Origin: Stenogyne calaminthoides | Lineage: Eukaryota > Streptophyta > Magnoliopsida > Lamiales > Lamiaceae | Assembly: GCA_037126765.1 (NCBI GenBank) | Contig: JBBCBC010000034.1 | Coordinates: forward strand, 16,552,691-16,616,690 | DNA length: 64,000 nt | Reading direction: 5' to 3' | In this document: positions 48,733-60,095 of the stretch, piece by piece | How positions within the stretch are numbered: position 1 is the first letter of the stretch | How the letters are laid out: every line of letters begins with the position of its first letter | The notes under the pieces: model-generated | What the model was told of the DNA's origin: nothing | The model's input: only the letters and a program-made list of their open reading frames with translations | Databases searched by the model: none | Program-made: the position numbers and the translations under genes

Positions 48733-48749
48733 AAGTGGCTCGATACGCT
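48733..48749 (-). other. Copia-3 primer binding site, degenerate
   Basis: On the minus strand, AGCGTATCGAGCCACTTG follows the LTR end. It resembles TGGTATCAGAGCC but with mismatches, so it is a weak match to the initiator-Met primer. Confidence 0.4.
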
Positions 48750-50600
48750 TGTTGGGGAATGTGTTGCACAGATCTATTCGGGGTGAATATTTAAATACAA
48801 ATTTAATTCATTAATTATTACTAGCATGAATTAATCCTATATTAATTCAAATAATAATTGCAACAACATATCATGCATATAAAAAGCCACGTAAAACCCA
48901 CGACGCGGAATCTACGGGTTTACGTGAACGCATTCTCCTGGACGGGATGGCGTTGGCTTTGGTCGGACAGACTAACCAAAAGGACTTCCCAAGTATTCCT
49001 TAGCCCTTGCTCGACAATCCGGTGGAAGGATACTCGCAAACAATTAACAAAAGGAAAAAATAAACTTTGTTGCACCAACTTATGTGGATTTGCTAATATT
49101 TCCAAAGACATGGAATTGTACTTGGGAATGAACTAATCATCCCCTATTTATAGGAGAGAGGGTGGACGAAATTTGTGTTATTTTTCAATGTGGGATAAGA
49201 CTTTTCTTGGTCACCAAGAAATCTTGAATATATCCCATATATTCTCTTTCCCATAATTAAAATATTTCACAAAAATCCCACCTCCTCATATATGGATTAT
49301 TTTAGAAAATATAGTGCAAGAATCCAAGATTTGGATCTTCTTGAATTTATGAGATATTCTTGTATTTCAAGAAATACATATCTTCCATAATATCTTTTCA
49401 AGAAAATCAAGAAAATCTTTCTTGCCTTCTATTTTCCAAAAATTTGAAAATCTCACTATGAATAACCAAGTGGGAGATTTCTTGAATTTAATGAGATAAT
49501 CTTGTATTCCAAGAATACATATCTTCATTCCATAACAAAATTCAAAGAAAATCTTTCTCCTCTTTTATCCATAATTTTAAAATTTAGAGGAATATTAAGC
49601 AACAATATTTATTTTATTTTAATCACATTTTCAGTTATTGGACTATTTGTTGGGCTACTCAGGGGTCCTTTAGGAGAATTAAGATTGAACCTTCTAATGG
49701 ATCTTGAATATCTAATATTGAGCCACAATATAATTCAAGCCGATAAATATTAATTAATCCCACTACATAATTAATATTGCACTATCCATCTTAACCCATA
49801 TTACAGTCAATATGGCTCCCGGTCATTATTTCCCGTGTTTAAGATTATCTAGCCCATCAATTAATTCAAGCCACTGAAATAGCTTTCCATTAATTAATAT
49901 CTTTTGTCCTTGGTCGAGGAACGGTTCAACATTATTATCCATACCGGAAACAATTTCCACTTGCAAGATTCGGTATGATAAAGCTTATGAACCTCCCAAG
50001 GGGGCAAATCAAGCAAGCGTACTTGCACACGATTCTTCGTATTAAATCTTAGCAATCACATGTGACCAATAATATTGCCCAAGATAAAAAGTATTAAATC
50101 TCTCTCTGATTCGCTGCCCATAATAAGTCAAAGCAATAGTTACCAATCCCACATGATCCTATTTAGGGGACGAAGGTTAAGAAACAACGAACCACTGAGG
50201 TCTAATTCTTCCTTGTTCAGTTTTGATGAATTTATCCTCCTCAGAGGTCCTATTCAACAAGATCGGTCATGCACTAGTGTAATCTCTTGGTCAAGACAAA
50301 CCAATCTGAGCCTTACACCTCAACCTTTTCGCGATGGTTGTTCATTTCCATCTAGGTCATGAATGGCGTACTTTTTTAGTTCTGCGGACTGTTAAATTTA
50401 ATCTTCGTGATCGGTATCACTAAATTAACTACTGATGTAACACGCATGCAATTATTGAAAGCGAGTTATGCGGTAAATATATATAACATTCAATCATATT
50501 TAAAGCATCAGTGATAAACAATTTATTTCAGTAAATAAGTCTGGAAATTCAGTTTCGATTATACAAAGTAAAAAGCATACTTTTCAGTATAATCCCAACA
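48750..50600 (-). repeat. Copia-3 5' LTR (about 1851 bp)
   Basis: The plus strand begins TGTTGGGGAATGTG and ends AATCCCAACA, the same ends as the 3' LTR. Related but diverged LTRs occur at 52174-54375 and, inverted, at 60096-62475. Confidence 0.88.
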
Positions 50601-50605
50601 ATCTT

Positions 50606-51757
50606 GTGTGCAAGCTCAGACGATCCATCTATGGGTTGAAGCAAGCTTCTAGGAGTTGGAATATCCGATTTGATGAGGCTGTCAAATCATTTGACTTCAT
50701 CAGAAACTCAGATGATCCGTGCGTCTATCGGAAGTGCCATGTGAAGAATATTGTCTTCATAGTTGTGTATGTTGATGACATACTGATTATGGGGAATAGT
50801 ATCCATCTCATGCAGTCCGTGAAAGAATGGTTGTCAAAGACCTTCATGACGAAGGATCTTGGTGAGGCCTGCTACATCTTAGGGATCAAGATCCATAGGG
50901 ATAGATCCAAGAGGATGTTGGGGCTATCACAGTCCACCTACGTAGATAAGGTGTTGAAGCGATTTGAGATGGAGAACTCTAAGAGAGGTTATCTACCTGC
51001 ATGTCATTGGATAAAACTGTCTAAGAAGGATTGTCCTTCCACAGACGATGATATCAAGCACATGAAGAACATACCATATGCATCAGCAATTGGGTCCATC
51101 ATGTACGCCATGACTTGCACTAGGCCAGATGTGGTCAACCCATCAAAGCATCTTTGGTAGATACCAGCGTAATTGGTGAACCTCATTGGATTGCTATCAA
51201 GAATATTCTTAAGTACCTCAGACGTACTAAAGAATACTTCCTAGTCTACGAGGGGCCGATCGAGCTAGTGGGCTCTTGGCTATCTGACGAAGTTTTCAAT
51301 TTGATTTGATGATTATAAATCTCAATCAGGCTATGTGTTTACTCTCAGCGGTGGGGCGGTTAGTTAGAATAGTTCAAGCAAAGAGACTATCATGGGACTC
51401 AACAACCAAGCCGAGTACATTCTTTCAATTTGAAAGGCGAAAAAGAAGTATGCTCGGATAAAATAGTTCTTAAATGAACTAGGGGTATTCGAGCTCAGCG
51501 AGTCAATAAAGTTATATTGTGACAACCTCAAGTGCGGTTGCGCAAGCTAAGGAACCGAGATCCAATAACGAAACAAGCATGTCTTAGAGGCGTTATCACT
51601 TGATTAGAGAGATAATCGCTAGAGGAGAGATAAAGTTAGAACGTGTTCCCACAGAAGATAATTTGGCTGATCCTTTCACCAAGGTTTTGAGTGTTCATGT
51701 ACACACTAGACATTTTAATGGTCTAGGGGTTAGGCATATAGGTGATTGGCTCTAGTT
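50606..51757 (+). pseudogene. Copia-2 pol, part 2: RT C-terminal half and RNase H
   Basis: This continues the RT interrupted at 41561: CKLRRSIYGLKQASRSWN, VVYVDDILIMG (catalytic YVDD intact, near 50768), KDLGEACYILGIKIHRDRS, LGLSQSTYVDKVLKRF. The open frame closes at 51158 after KHLW, where a frame change meets the conserved CTRPD start of RNase H. RNase H (51160-51750) is recognisable only in pieces, including NNQAEYI and KLYCDN. The copia-1 counterpart is at 16560-17730. Confidence 0.88.
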
Positions 51758-51758
51758 C

Positions 51759-51769
51759 AAGTGGGAGAT
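51759..51769 (+). other. Copia-2 polypurine tract
   Basis: AAGTGGGAGAT ending at the LTR start at 51770, identical to that of copia-1. Confidence 0.75.
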
Positions 51770-52173
51770 TGTTAGTGTTAGTGTCCTAAAGACAATCCTT
51801 TGTATGAACATAATACTAAGATAATATTCAGTGTTGGTTTAATATTATTGTTTATTTAATATTAAATGTATGGCGTTACACTTATTAGAATATTATGTTT
51901 GATTGTTTGCATTTGTTCTTATCTGTGTTCCCTTGAATCACTGTTGTCATTGAAATGCGTGAGAACTTCGGATGACTTAAGCATGATTCTCAAACAGCCC
52001 CGATCAAGGATCTTCGAGAATGGGATATCGATGATGCAATGGAGATATGTGTGCGATCTGCATCATACTCTTAGAGAGTATAGTAAGATCTCACTTACTA
52101 CGAGATACTAGGTATCTCATGATAGATGCACAAATACCTTAGAGGGTATTGGTATACCCATCCGAACAATCAT

Positions 52174-54375
52174 TGTTGGGGTTATACGTGTAAGTATGCT
52201 TTTACTTTGTATAACGGTTATACATGCAGAACATCGTACCACTTAATTTGATTATTGTCATTGATGAAATATTTGTTTTGCCTTTTGAGTTCTTATTTTG
52301 CAAACATTTGTTCTTATTTTGTAATTCATGATTATGATTTTATGTTAATTGTTGTGATTTAAAAGTAAAATTAAAATTTTAAAAAAAATAAAAAAAATTA
52401 GGCGGTTGGCTTGGCGGCCTAGCGCTGTGGCTAAGAAGAACGCTATTTCATGGGCGCCTAAGGAGTTACGCACCCTTGGTATAACCTATGTATTAAACAC
52501 TTATTTATTGAAATGAATTATTTATCACTGTTGCTTTAAATATGATTGAATGTTACATATATTTATTGCAAACTGTTCATATAATAGCATGTGTTACATT
52601 GTAGTTAACGTGGTGATACCAGATCACAGAAGATCACGTTAACAGTCCCTTGTAAACTAGTGCGTGTTTCACAACTTAGATAGACTGAGCGATCTATTGG
52701 TAGAAGTTGATGTGTAAGGCTCGGGATTGACTTGTCTTGACCAAGAGATTACACTAGTGCATTCGATCTTATTTGAGCCGGACTTGCAGAGAGGATAAAC
52801 TCATTCGCACTGACTTATGGGATGAAGAGTTAGACCTCAGTGGTTGTTGATTTCTTAATCTCTGTCACTTAATAAGGACCGTGTGCGATAAGTAATTATT
52901 GCTTTGACTTATAAATGGGAAGAGAATCATTGGGACTTCGATACCCTATATCTTGGGCAATAATATTAATTAGACATTTATTGCTAAGATTAAATGAGAA
53001 TGAGTGTGTGCTTGCAAAATTTTGCGTGATTGGTCCCCTTGGTGGGCTCAGAACCTTTATCATACCAAATCTTGCAAGTGGAATTAATTTTCCGGTACGG
53101 ATAATAAAGTTGACTTGTCCTTACTCCAAGGATCAAGATATTAATTAATATAAAGCTTTTCAGTGGCTTAATTAATTAATGGAATAAATAATCTTAAACA
53201 CGGGAAATAATGACCGGGAGCCATATTACCGTAATATTGGTTAAGATTGGATAGTGCAATATTAATTATATAGTGATATTAATTAATATTAATGGGCTGA
53301 ATTATATTGTGGCTCAATATTGAATTGAGGAAGTCCATTGGAAGGTCCATCTTAATTCTCCTAAAGGCCCCTCAAGTAGCCCAATTATAGTCCAATAAAT
53401 AAAAGGTGCTTAAAATAAAATAAATTATTGTTGCATTATTTTTCCTTAATTTTTCGAAAATATTAGAGAAAAAGAGGGAGAAGGATTTTCTTGAAAAGAT
53501 TTTATGGAAAGGAGATAAGTATTCTAGGAATACAAGATTATCCCATAAATTGAAGAAATCTCCCACTTGGTTTCTTTAATAGTGATTTTCAAAAAATTAT
53601 AGAGATATAATAGGAAGAAAGATTTTCTTGATTTTCTTGAAAAGATTTTATGGAAAAAGATATGTATTCTTGGAATACAAGAATATCTCATAAATTCAAG
53701 AAAGATCCAATCTTGAAAGATCCCCTATTATTTTCGAAATATTAGGCTAAATAAGGGTGTGAGATTTTTATGGAAAAATACACATGGAAAGAAGAATATA
53801 TGAGATATATTCAAGATTTCTTGGAGATCAAGAAAAGATCTTTCCTAACCCTATTTTGAACCTAATTTTCGTCCCCCTCTATATTATAAATAGGGGATGA
53901 ATGATTCATCCCCAAGACACAGGAATTGATCTTTTTTCGGAAAAATATCAGCATCGATAAAATATCAAATATTTTGAAACGTCGACAATTTGTTTTTTTT
54001 CAGAAAATTTCAATTGCGTGCAAGCAATTCCATATGTTGGAAATATTAGAAATCCACAAAGGTGGTGCAACAATTTTATTATCCTTTGTTTTTATAAATC
54101 GTTCATCGGAGAACCTCCCACCGGGTTATTGAGCGAGGACTTGGGAATACTTGAGAAGGACTTTTGGTTGGTAGCCAGATACTTGATCCTGTCCATCTCA
54201 GATTGTCTCTCCAATGGGTACGTTCACGTAAACTCCTAGAAATTCTGCATGCTAGGATCTCTTACGTGATTATTATTTGAATTCACTTAGGTAAATTCAT
54301 GCTAGTAATAATTGTTAATTTAAATTTGTGTTTATGAGGTCATCCCGATAGATCCTGACATATGTTATCCCAACA
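52174..54375 (+). mobile_element. Solo LTR (about 2.2 kb) of a copia-3-related family
   Basis: The LTR begins TGTTGGGGTTATACG and ends ATCCCAACA. Flanks are ATCAT (52169-52173) and ACCGT (54376-54380), which match as a 5-bp duplication if the left copy took C-to-T and G-to-A changes. The body follows the copia-3 LTR on its minus strand (TATGATTGAATGTTA, TTAGACCTCAGTGG, CTCCTAAAGG). No second LTR, primer site or polypurine tract is present. It carries about 280 bp near its start that copia-3 LTRs lack. Confidence 0.78.
52221..52495. other. Extra block in the solo LTR
   Basis: About 280 bp between TGTATAACGGTTAT and CTATGTATTAAACAC has no counterpart in the copia-3 LTRs. It includes an A-rich run followed by TAGGCGGTTGGCTTGGCGGCC. 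It could be a small insertion or lineage-specific U3 sequence. Confidence 0.4.
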
Positions 54376-55642
54376 ACCGTTTGATGTAGTTCCACTATAT
54401 GTGTCTACAGGTGTCTCGGTTAGTGGGAGCGATGCGATACTCCTTTGACTTGAGGTCAATACGCACGACATGTGTGGAGTGATGAACTTTGACCATGACC
54501 GACGCTTACACCCTTACATGGGTACATATGGCTTGGATTGGGTTCATCACGAAATGCATGTGCATGGTAGTTGAGCCAAGAAAATGATTCATTTCTCAAA
54601 GTGGATTTAGAGAGAATACTCATCTTCTCGTCATAATTGGATCAAAGTCATTGGTCCTGCACATCTCCTTGGACTTAGGGTGACACGAATGATCAATTAG
54701 TGATTTGAGATAAATCGATTAAGCTATTTGAATAGACACTTCATCATGTTCAAGGCTAATCGAGTATTCGTGAATGAAAGGAGAAAATCGCAATAGCACA
54801 TGTTACAGTTACAGGTAGTTGTACGTTTCTCGCAACGTACCTCATATATTGAGAATATCTTATTTATTGTCTAGGGTTCAATTAAGACCATTTGTTTGAC
54901 TAATCGCTATGGGTCACACAACAAGTAACTCTCTTATACGGATTAGAGTTGGTTGATTAAGTATTAAATTGGATTTTAATATTTAATTTATGGAGAATTA
55001 ATAATATATTAATTTATAATTAATTATTATTATTATTATAAACGTGTTTACGTGCCTCTATATTCCAACACCGGGTGCACCATACATTTCATATTGAATT
55101 ATAAAAACTTGTAACTTCACTACAAAAAAGACGCATTTTAGAGATGAAAAAATTGAGACGGAAATTTTTCTGTTGCAAATTGCGACGGTTTTGAGACGGA
55201 AATAGTCAAACGGTCAAAATTGACCAAATTTGTGACGATTTTTATTTCCGTCTCAAATTGCAAAGGTTTTGAAATGGATTTGAGACGGAAATTTGACCAA
55301 GCTTAAAACACCGTCGTTTTGATTCATAATTGAGACGGAAAAAACAGTCTCAAACTTGCCGGTCAATTTGAGATGGATTTGAGACGGAAAAAATCATCTC
55401 AAACTTGACCAAGCTTTAAAACGTCGTTGTTTTGATTCATAATTGAGACGGAAAAAATAGTCTCAAACTTGCCGGGTCAATTTGAAGCGAATTTGAGACG
55501 GTTTTTCCGTCTCAAATTTGAAATCGATTTAGAGACGGTAAAACCGTCTCAGATTTTATAAATAAAGAAAATTTTAATTAAAATTGAAAATTAATTCAAA
55601 ATTTTGAGGTAAGATAATTAAAAATATATATTTAAAATAATA

Positions 55643-55879
55643 CTCCCTCCGTCCCAAAGAAATGTGCACGTTTACTGTTTTCACGTGTTTTTGCGAGCGA
55701 GTTTTTTATTAGTATTTGAAATGATAAAATAATTTTTAAAGATGCATGCAATAGATGAAAGGTAGATCTATAATACCCCTCTTTAAATATCACTTTATCA
55801 TTTGAAATACTAATAAACAACTTGCTCACAAAAACTCGATAATAAAGGTGGTGTGCACGTTTTTTCGGGACGGAGGTAG
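55643..55879. mobile_element. Stowaway MITE nested in CACTA-2 (237 bp)
   Basis: The termini CTCCCTCCGTCCC and GGGACGGAGGTAG, flanked by TA on both sides (55641-55642 and 55880-55881), are the classic plant Stowaway (Tc1/mariner) signature. The open frame on the minus strand at 55632-55829 is repeat-derived. Confidence 0.9.
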
Positions 55880-56507
55880 TATAACATAATTTAATTAGAA
55901 TTTATAAATAATAAAAAATAATTTTAATTTTAATAGATATTAGCTACTATAATTTTTAAAGGTTATATAAATAAAAAAATAATAATTTAAATTGAAAGAT
56001 AATTTGAAATTTTGAGGTAACATAATTAGAAATACAAAGTTTAAAATAACATAAAATAATTTAATTTTAATTTTAATTTATAATTTTTAAAGGTTATATA
56101 AATAAATAAAATTAATTTAAATTAAAATATAATTTAAAATTTTGAGGCGACATAATTAGAAATGCAAATTTTAAAATAATATAATATAATTTAATTAGAA
56201 TTTATAAATAATAAAAAACTATTTATAATTTTAGACTATAATATTTAAAGGTTATATAAATAAAAAAATTTAGTTTAAATTGGAAGATAATTTGGAATTT
56301 TGAGGTAACGTAATTAATTATACAAAATTAAAAATTATATAACATAATTTAATTAGAATTTATAAATATTAAAAAAAATTATAATTTTAAAAGGTTTGAA
56401 ATTAATCAATCAAATTACATATATGGAAAAAATTGATTCATTTTTTAAAAATTATTTAATTTATTTACATTTACAATTAATGTTGTAAAATAGACAAATG
56501 AAATCAA

Positions 56508-56712
56508 GTGTCCAAGTGGTCGAGCGTCCACCCTGATGCCCAATCAATGCGGGTTCAATCCCTCTCGGGAGCGAAATTCACTATATATTATATGAGCCTT
56601 CACAAGGCTTATGTACAAAGTGGTTCAGTGTTATTGCTAAGTAGTTTGTGGCTCGTGTGGTTCGATGCTCGCTCAGGTGCTATAGTGGTGCGGGTTTGAA
56701 CCTACCCAAGCC
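56508..56712 (+). repeat. Two-part tRNA-like module in CACTA-2
   Basis: The first unit is GTGTCCAAGTGGTCGAGCG (box A-like), then GGGTTCAATCCC (box B). The second is GTGGCTCGTGTGGTTCGATGC, then GGGTTTGAACC (box B-like). A T run follows. Order and spacing match 22572-22786 in CACTA-1. It is too degenerate for a functional tRNA. Confidence 0.5.
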
Positions 56713-56887
56713 ATTTTTTTTTCAATTTCGTCTCAAATCCATCTCAAATTTGACCCATTTTTTTTCTTCATAAATTCAGGTTTTGAGATGGAAATTTCCG
56801 TCTCAAATTTGACTCGAATTGGATTGGATCCGTGTCAATTTTCAACGGTTTAAACCGTCTCTAAAATACATTTTTTTTGTAGTGCTT

Positions 56888-57710
56888 GTTGCACTGAAAT
56901 TTGCGATATGTTACACTAAAACGTGCAACCTATGTTTCGTACACCGACCGCACCATGTGCTCCCATGTACAAGCCTTGTTGACGCCGTACCCTCAACCTT
57001 CTCTGGTGTGAGGATGAAAAGGACATACGGTCCCTTTTATAGAAAGAGCTGGGGTTGAAGATTGAAGTAAAAGAAGGAAAAATGGTAAATATATATCAAA
57101 GAATCAAGTCACAAGACATTGAATTTGTCTGAGAGATATAATAGAAGAATTCCAGGGAATTAAATTTTAAGAATTGGAAGAAATTTGGTTATTTCCATAC
57201 TACACTGCTGAACATTGTCCATCAGTGCTTTAATATATTTTACCATATGCATTAGCATGTTATACTGTTTAATATATTAAGCATGTAATAAAATATGCTA
57301 ATGTATTGTTGGGCAGTGCCCAACAATATAGCATAGAAAAAAAATTAAGAAATCTCGTATTCAGTATTCAAGTTGGCTACTGCTTTTGGGCTTTCTATAA
57401 GAAGAAAAGAGGGAGACCAAATCCAAATAAAATAAAAGTATTTTGAGTATCATTATTTGGGAAAAGTTAAATTTAAAGAGAATGTACTTAGGAAAAAAAA
57501 AATTGGAAACTTTTTTTCGACCAAATAAATGTTGGGCTTGAGTCAAGTAAAAGAAAAGTTAATTTGGCTTTAGTCAAATAAAATTTGTGCAAATTCTTTA
57601 ATCCAAATGCAAATCAAGAAATTTCGCTAATCTGGTAACTAAAAATTAATTCAAGCCACTAACAACAATTAATCCAAGCTATTAACAACAATATAATTAA
57701 ACCAAGCCAC

Positions 57711-57713
<3 letters not shown>
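56888..57713. other. Intergenic stretch, nothing recognised but short palindromes
   Basis: Holds TGTTGGGCAGTGCCCAACA (57307-57325), a near-perfect palindrome, and the inverted words GCATTAGCAT and ATATGCTAAT around 57250-57300. No gene was seen. Confidence 0.4.

Positions 57714-57774
<61 letters not shown>
57714..57774. repeat. TA dinucleotide microsatellite (61 bp)
   Basis: An uninterrupted AT/TA run of about 30 units. Further shorter TA runs lie at 57910-57975. Confidence 0.95.
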
Positions 57775-57779
<5 letters not shown>

Positions 57780-58014
57780 ATTAACAATATATAAACCAAG
57801 CATCAATTAATTGTTCATCTCTAACACTAACAACAATTAATCCTAACAAATTAGCTAAACCAAGCCAAACATATATATATAAACACATTTATATAAACAA
57901 TTAATCATAATATATATATATATACTAACATATATACATATATATACACATGCAATATATATATATATATATATATACTAATTAACATATATATAAAAAA
58001 GAAAAATTGCCTAT

Positions 58015-58502
58015 ATGGAGGAGGAGGAAGACGACGATAGCGGCGGCGATAGAGGAGGGCGGCGGCAGCGGTGGTATGAGAGGGAGGAGGAGGGCGCACG
58101 ACTTACGGTGCAATTTGGGAGAGAGGGAGTAGATTGGTTCGCGAAAGGGGCGACGGCGGTAGGGGAGGACGGCGGGGGCGGTAGGAGAGGGAGGAGGAGG
58201 GCGACGTACGGTGCGATTTGGGAGGAAGAGGGTTCGCGATTTGGGTTGCTGCAATTTGGAGTTTCTGGTTCGATTTGAGGGTTTAATTAAGACCCTACCA
58301 ATTGGACAACGGTTCGAAACCGCTGTCTAAGTGCTTTTGCACAGCGGTTCTAAACCGCTTTCCAAGTTTTGTTCTTGGACAATGATTTTGAACCGCTGTC
58401 AATTTTTTTTAATTAAAATTGCTCTCCAAGCTATATTTTGGAGAGCTGTTTGGAAAAAGGGTTGTTCAAGTGCAGCTGTGCAAACTTAAATGTGTAGTAG
58501 TG
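58015..58502. mobile_element. 3' end of another CACTA-like element, with a GC-rich purine block
   Basis: The segment ends AAATGTGTAGTAGTG, the inverse of a CACTACTACA terminus. The 200 bp before it carry subterminal words in both orientations (ACAACGGTTCGAAACCGCTG, CAGCGGTTCTAAACCGC). The left half, 58015-58270, is a purine-rich GC block with two copies of GGGAGGAGGAGGGCG. An 87-residue open frame there is low complexity and unlikely to be a protein. No left terminus was found, so the element may be truncated. Confidence 0.45.
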
Positions 58503-58999
58503 ACTCGATATTAATCTCACTCCATATTTGTATTGTAAGCTCATAATTTCGTCAATTAAAATTTACGACATCGTTAGGATTAATTGTTTAAAACTTTTAG
58601 CGATTAGATCATTATGTTCAGAGACGAAAAATTATTTATTTAATTAAAAATTCAATTTTTCTTAAAGTTCAACTAAAATTCTAATTTAGTTAGCCGAAGT
58701 AGTTTTTCCGTCATCATATTTATTATTCATCAGATTTTCAATTTTTATACCGAAAATCTTAATTTATTAAATATTCTCTTTTTAGAATATTTTTATTATT
58801 TTATTACTTATGGTAAAAGTTTAAATTAGATATTTCATTCTAAAATACTAGGATTGCTCTTGCTCAAAATACTCGTTCGATTCTCTAATATAAAATTTTA
58901 GCAGTTATACACGCTCTAAAATTTATTTAGAAAAGAAAGCAGACATAAATATTTATTTTAAAGAGTTGTTTTTATTTAATTTTGGGACAGGGTGTTACA
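58503..58999 (-). mobile_element. Partial gypsy-like LTR, minus orientation
   Basis: The plus strand ends GGGACAGGGTGTTACA at 58999, so the minus strand begins TGTAACACCCTGTCCC, the usual start of Tekay/Del-type gypsy LTRs in plants. The left end is undefined and no target duplication was seen. A truncated or eroded solo LTR is likely. Confidence 0.45.
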
Positions 59000-60095
59000 T
59001 GAACTCTATCATTGTTATGCATAAAAGTTATTACTGCAAGTAATGCTGAGATGTCTCAATAAAACAAGTGTGCAAGTAATTGCAGGACGGAATGAGTGAA
59101 ATTTTGTTGAGCCCAAATCCCGTAAAACTTAGTAGTTCAACTTAATTGAAAAAAGACCACAACAAATAGGAAAAAAGAGTAGGAAAAACCGCAACAAATT
59201 TTCGACATATCAAATAGCAAAAAATATAAAAAAAAAAAAAAAAAAAAAAAAAAAGCAGTCCCCAACTCTATTTGACCCGGTGATATATTTTTCGTTGATT
59301 GTCTAATACATTCGCAATGTCAATACATAAGAATTTGGGACAATCACTTGCTAAAGTTGTTATATTCTTGAAGAAGTCAGTTTCAGTCATGCACGATTAA
59401 CTTTACATGATTATATTAAGAGTAAAAAATTCACAATATTTTGAAAATTTTGGTGTGGGACGTTAATGGACATAACAATAAATGTGATTTTAGAGATGTG
59501 TTTTGAAATTTGTAATCATTTTAAACATTACTTATTTTTTAAAAGCGCGTTTAATTAATATGAATTCCTAGCTATTAGAAATGTTTTATATTGTGCAACA
59601 GGTAAAAGTATTAGGGGGTAACATACAAATAATATCAACATTGTCTTTTATAAACAAAACAAAAAAAATAATAATAAACTTTGTTTTCAATTTTTTTTTT
59701 CCAAAATTTGTATTACTTTCCCTATTTAAAAAAATATACCTTTAGTAAATATAATAATAATAATAATAATATTTCTTCATAACCAAATGAAAAAAAAACC
59801 CTTCAATAAGAATAATAATAATAAAGACTCTATTATATATAAAAAATATTCTAATAAAAATTAGTTGTGCATCATCGTTGTACATCACACGGTTCAGTTA
59901 TTAGTAAATAAGGAATAACACCACTTACAACTTAATATTGAAATGGAGTTTTTCACACTTTTGGTCCCACAGGGCACACCCCCTCACGATTTTGATCCTA
60001 AATTTTACATTTTTGGTCCCAAAGCCGAAAATTTTAACACAATTGATCTCACGACTGGAAAAACTGTCGAAATTTCCATCAAATTCGCGCGTCCA
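59000..60095. other. Intergenic, AT-rich, no gene
   Basis: A run of 27 A lies at 59228-59254, and ATA/ATAATA runs lie at 59750-59830. Bases 59950-60095 look like one arm of a foldback element (TTTTGGTCCCA, TTTTGATCCTAAATTTT), cut off by the palindrome at 60096. Confidence 0.45.

Larger units (their letters stand above)
43421..48749 (-). pseudogene. Copia-3 gag-pol, heavily frameshifted
   Basis: Minus-strand order is gag region, protease area, integrase, then RT. Integrase pieces at 45890-45543 read MSNFIDDYSRYIFLMKHES and LEMVRSMMSYTDLPESFWG. RT pieces at about 45000-44483 read VWELVEPLNGVKPI, KARLMAKGYTQKE, then IETGQEHLVCKLKRSI and SFDHIIKSYGFEQNKF, followed by a YVDD-type region broken near 44500. 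Many single-base indels and short deletions occur, for example in the LNGSLDKE area. It is not functional. A 26-bp repeat array lies in the protease-gag area at 46418-46547. Confidence 0.85.
41562..50600 (-). mobile_element. Copia-3: Ty1/copia element nested in the RT of copia-2, reverse orientation
   Basis: Flanked by a perfect 5-bp duplication, ATCTT (41557-41561 and 50601-50605). Both LTRs start TGTTGGGG and end in CCCAACA. Polypurine tract and primer site place the reading direction on the minus strand. Its two LTRs are very similar by eye, so the insertion is fairly recent, yet the pol remnants are full of frameshifts. Confidence 0.9.
35138..55070 (+). mobile_element. Copia-2: Ty1/copia retrotransposon with two nested insertions
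   Basis: The full element has a 5' LTR (35138-36678), leader, gag, pol and a 3' LTR (51770-55070). TCGGG (35133-35137) and CCGGG (55071-55075) are the flanking 5-bp duplications, with one C/T difference. Subtracting copia-3 (41562-50600) and the solo LTR (52174-54375) leaves about 8.7 kb, a normal copia length. It belongs to the same family as copia-1 but is much better preserved. Confidence 0.9.
51770..55070 (+). repeat. Copia-2 3' LTR, split by a solo LTR and internally deleted
   Basis: The LTR parts are 51770-52173 and 54376-55070. About 440 bp equivalent to 36215-36655 of the 5' LTR are missing at about 55040, removing the TATA box and most of R and U5. It ends ATTCCAACA before the CCGGG duplication. 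Confidence 0.85.
55118..56884. mobile_element. CACTA-2: non-autonomous CACTA transposon (1767 bp)
   Basis: The ends are CACTACAAAAAAGACGC and TTTTTTTTGTAGTG, with a perfect 3-bp target duplication CTT (55115-55117 and 56885-56887), diagnostic of the CACTA group. Subterminal regions are packed with direct and inverted copies of TGAGACGGAAAT and TTTCCGTCTCAAA. No transposase coding is present. The AT-rich centre consists of degenerate repeats with GAATTTATAAATA and GGTTATATAAATA. A Stowaway MITE and a tRNA-like module lie inside. Confidence 0.92.

Noticed and set aside
57714..57774. TA run as a regulatory or origin element
   Set aside because: A simple dinucleotide microsatellite, with no accompanying motif.
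58015..58278. Open frame of 87 residues rich in Glu, Gly and Arg
   Set aside because: It is a product of a purine-rich GC block with an internal duplication, inside a CACTA-like 3' end. No domain is present and an opposite-strand frame is equally open.
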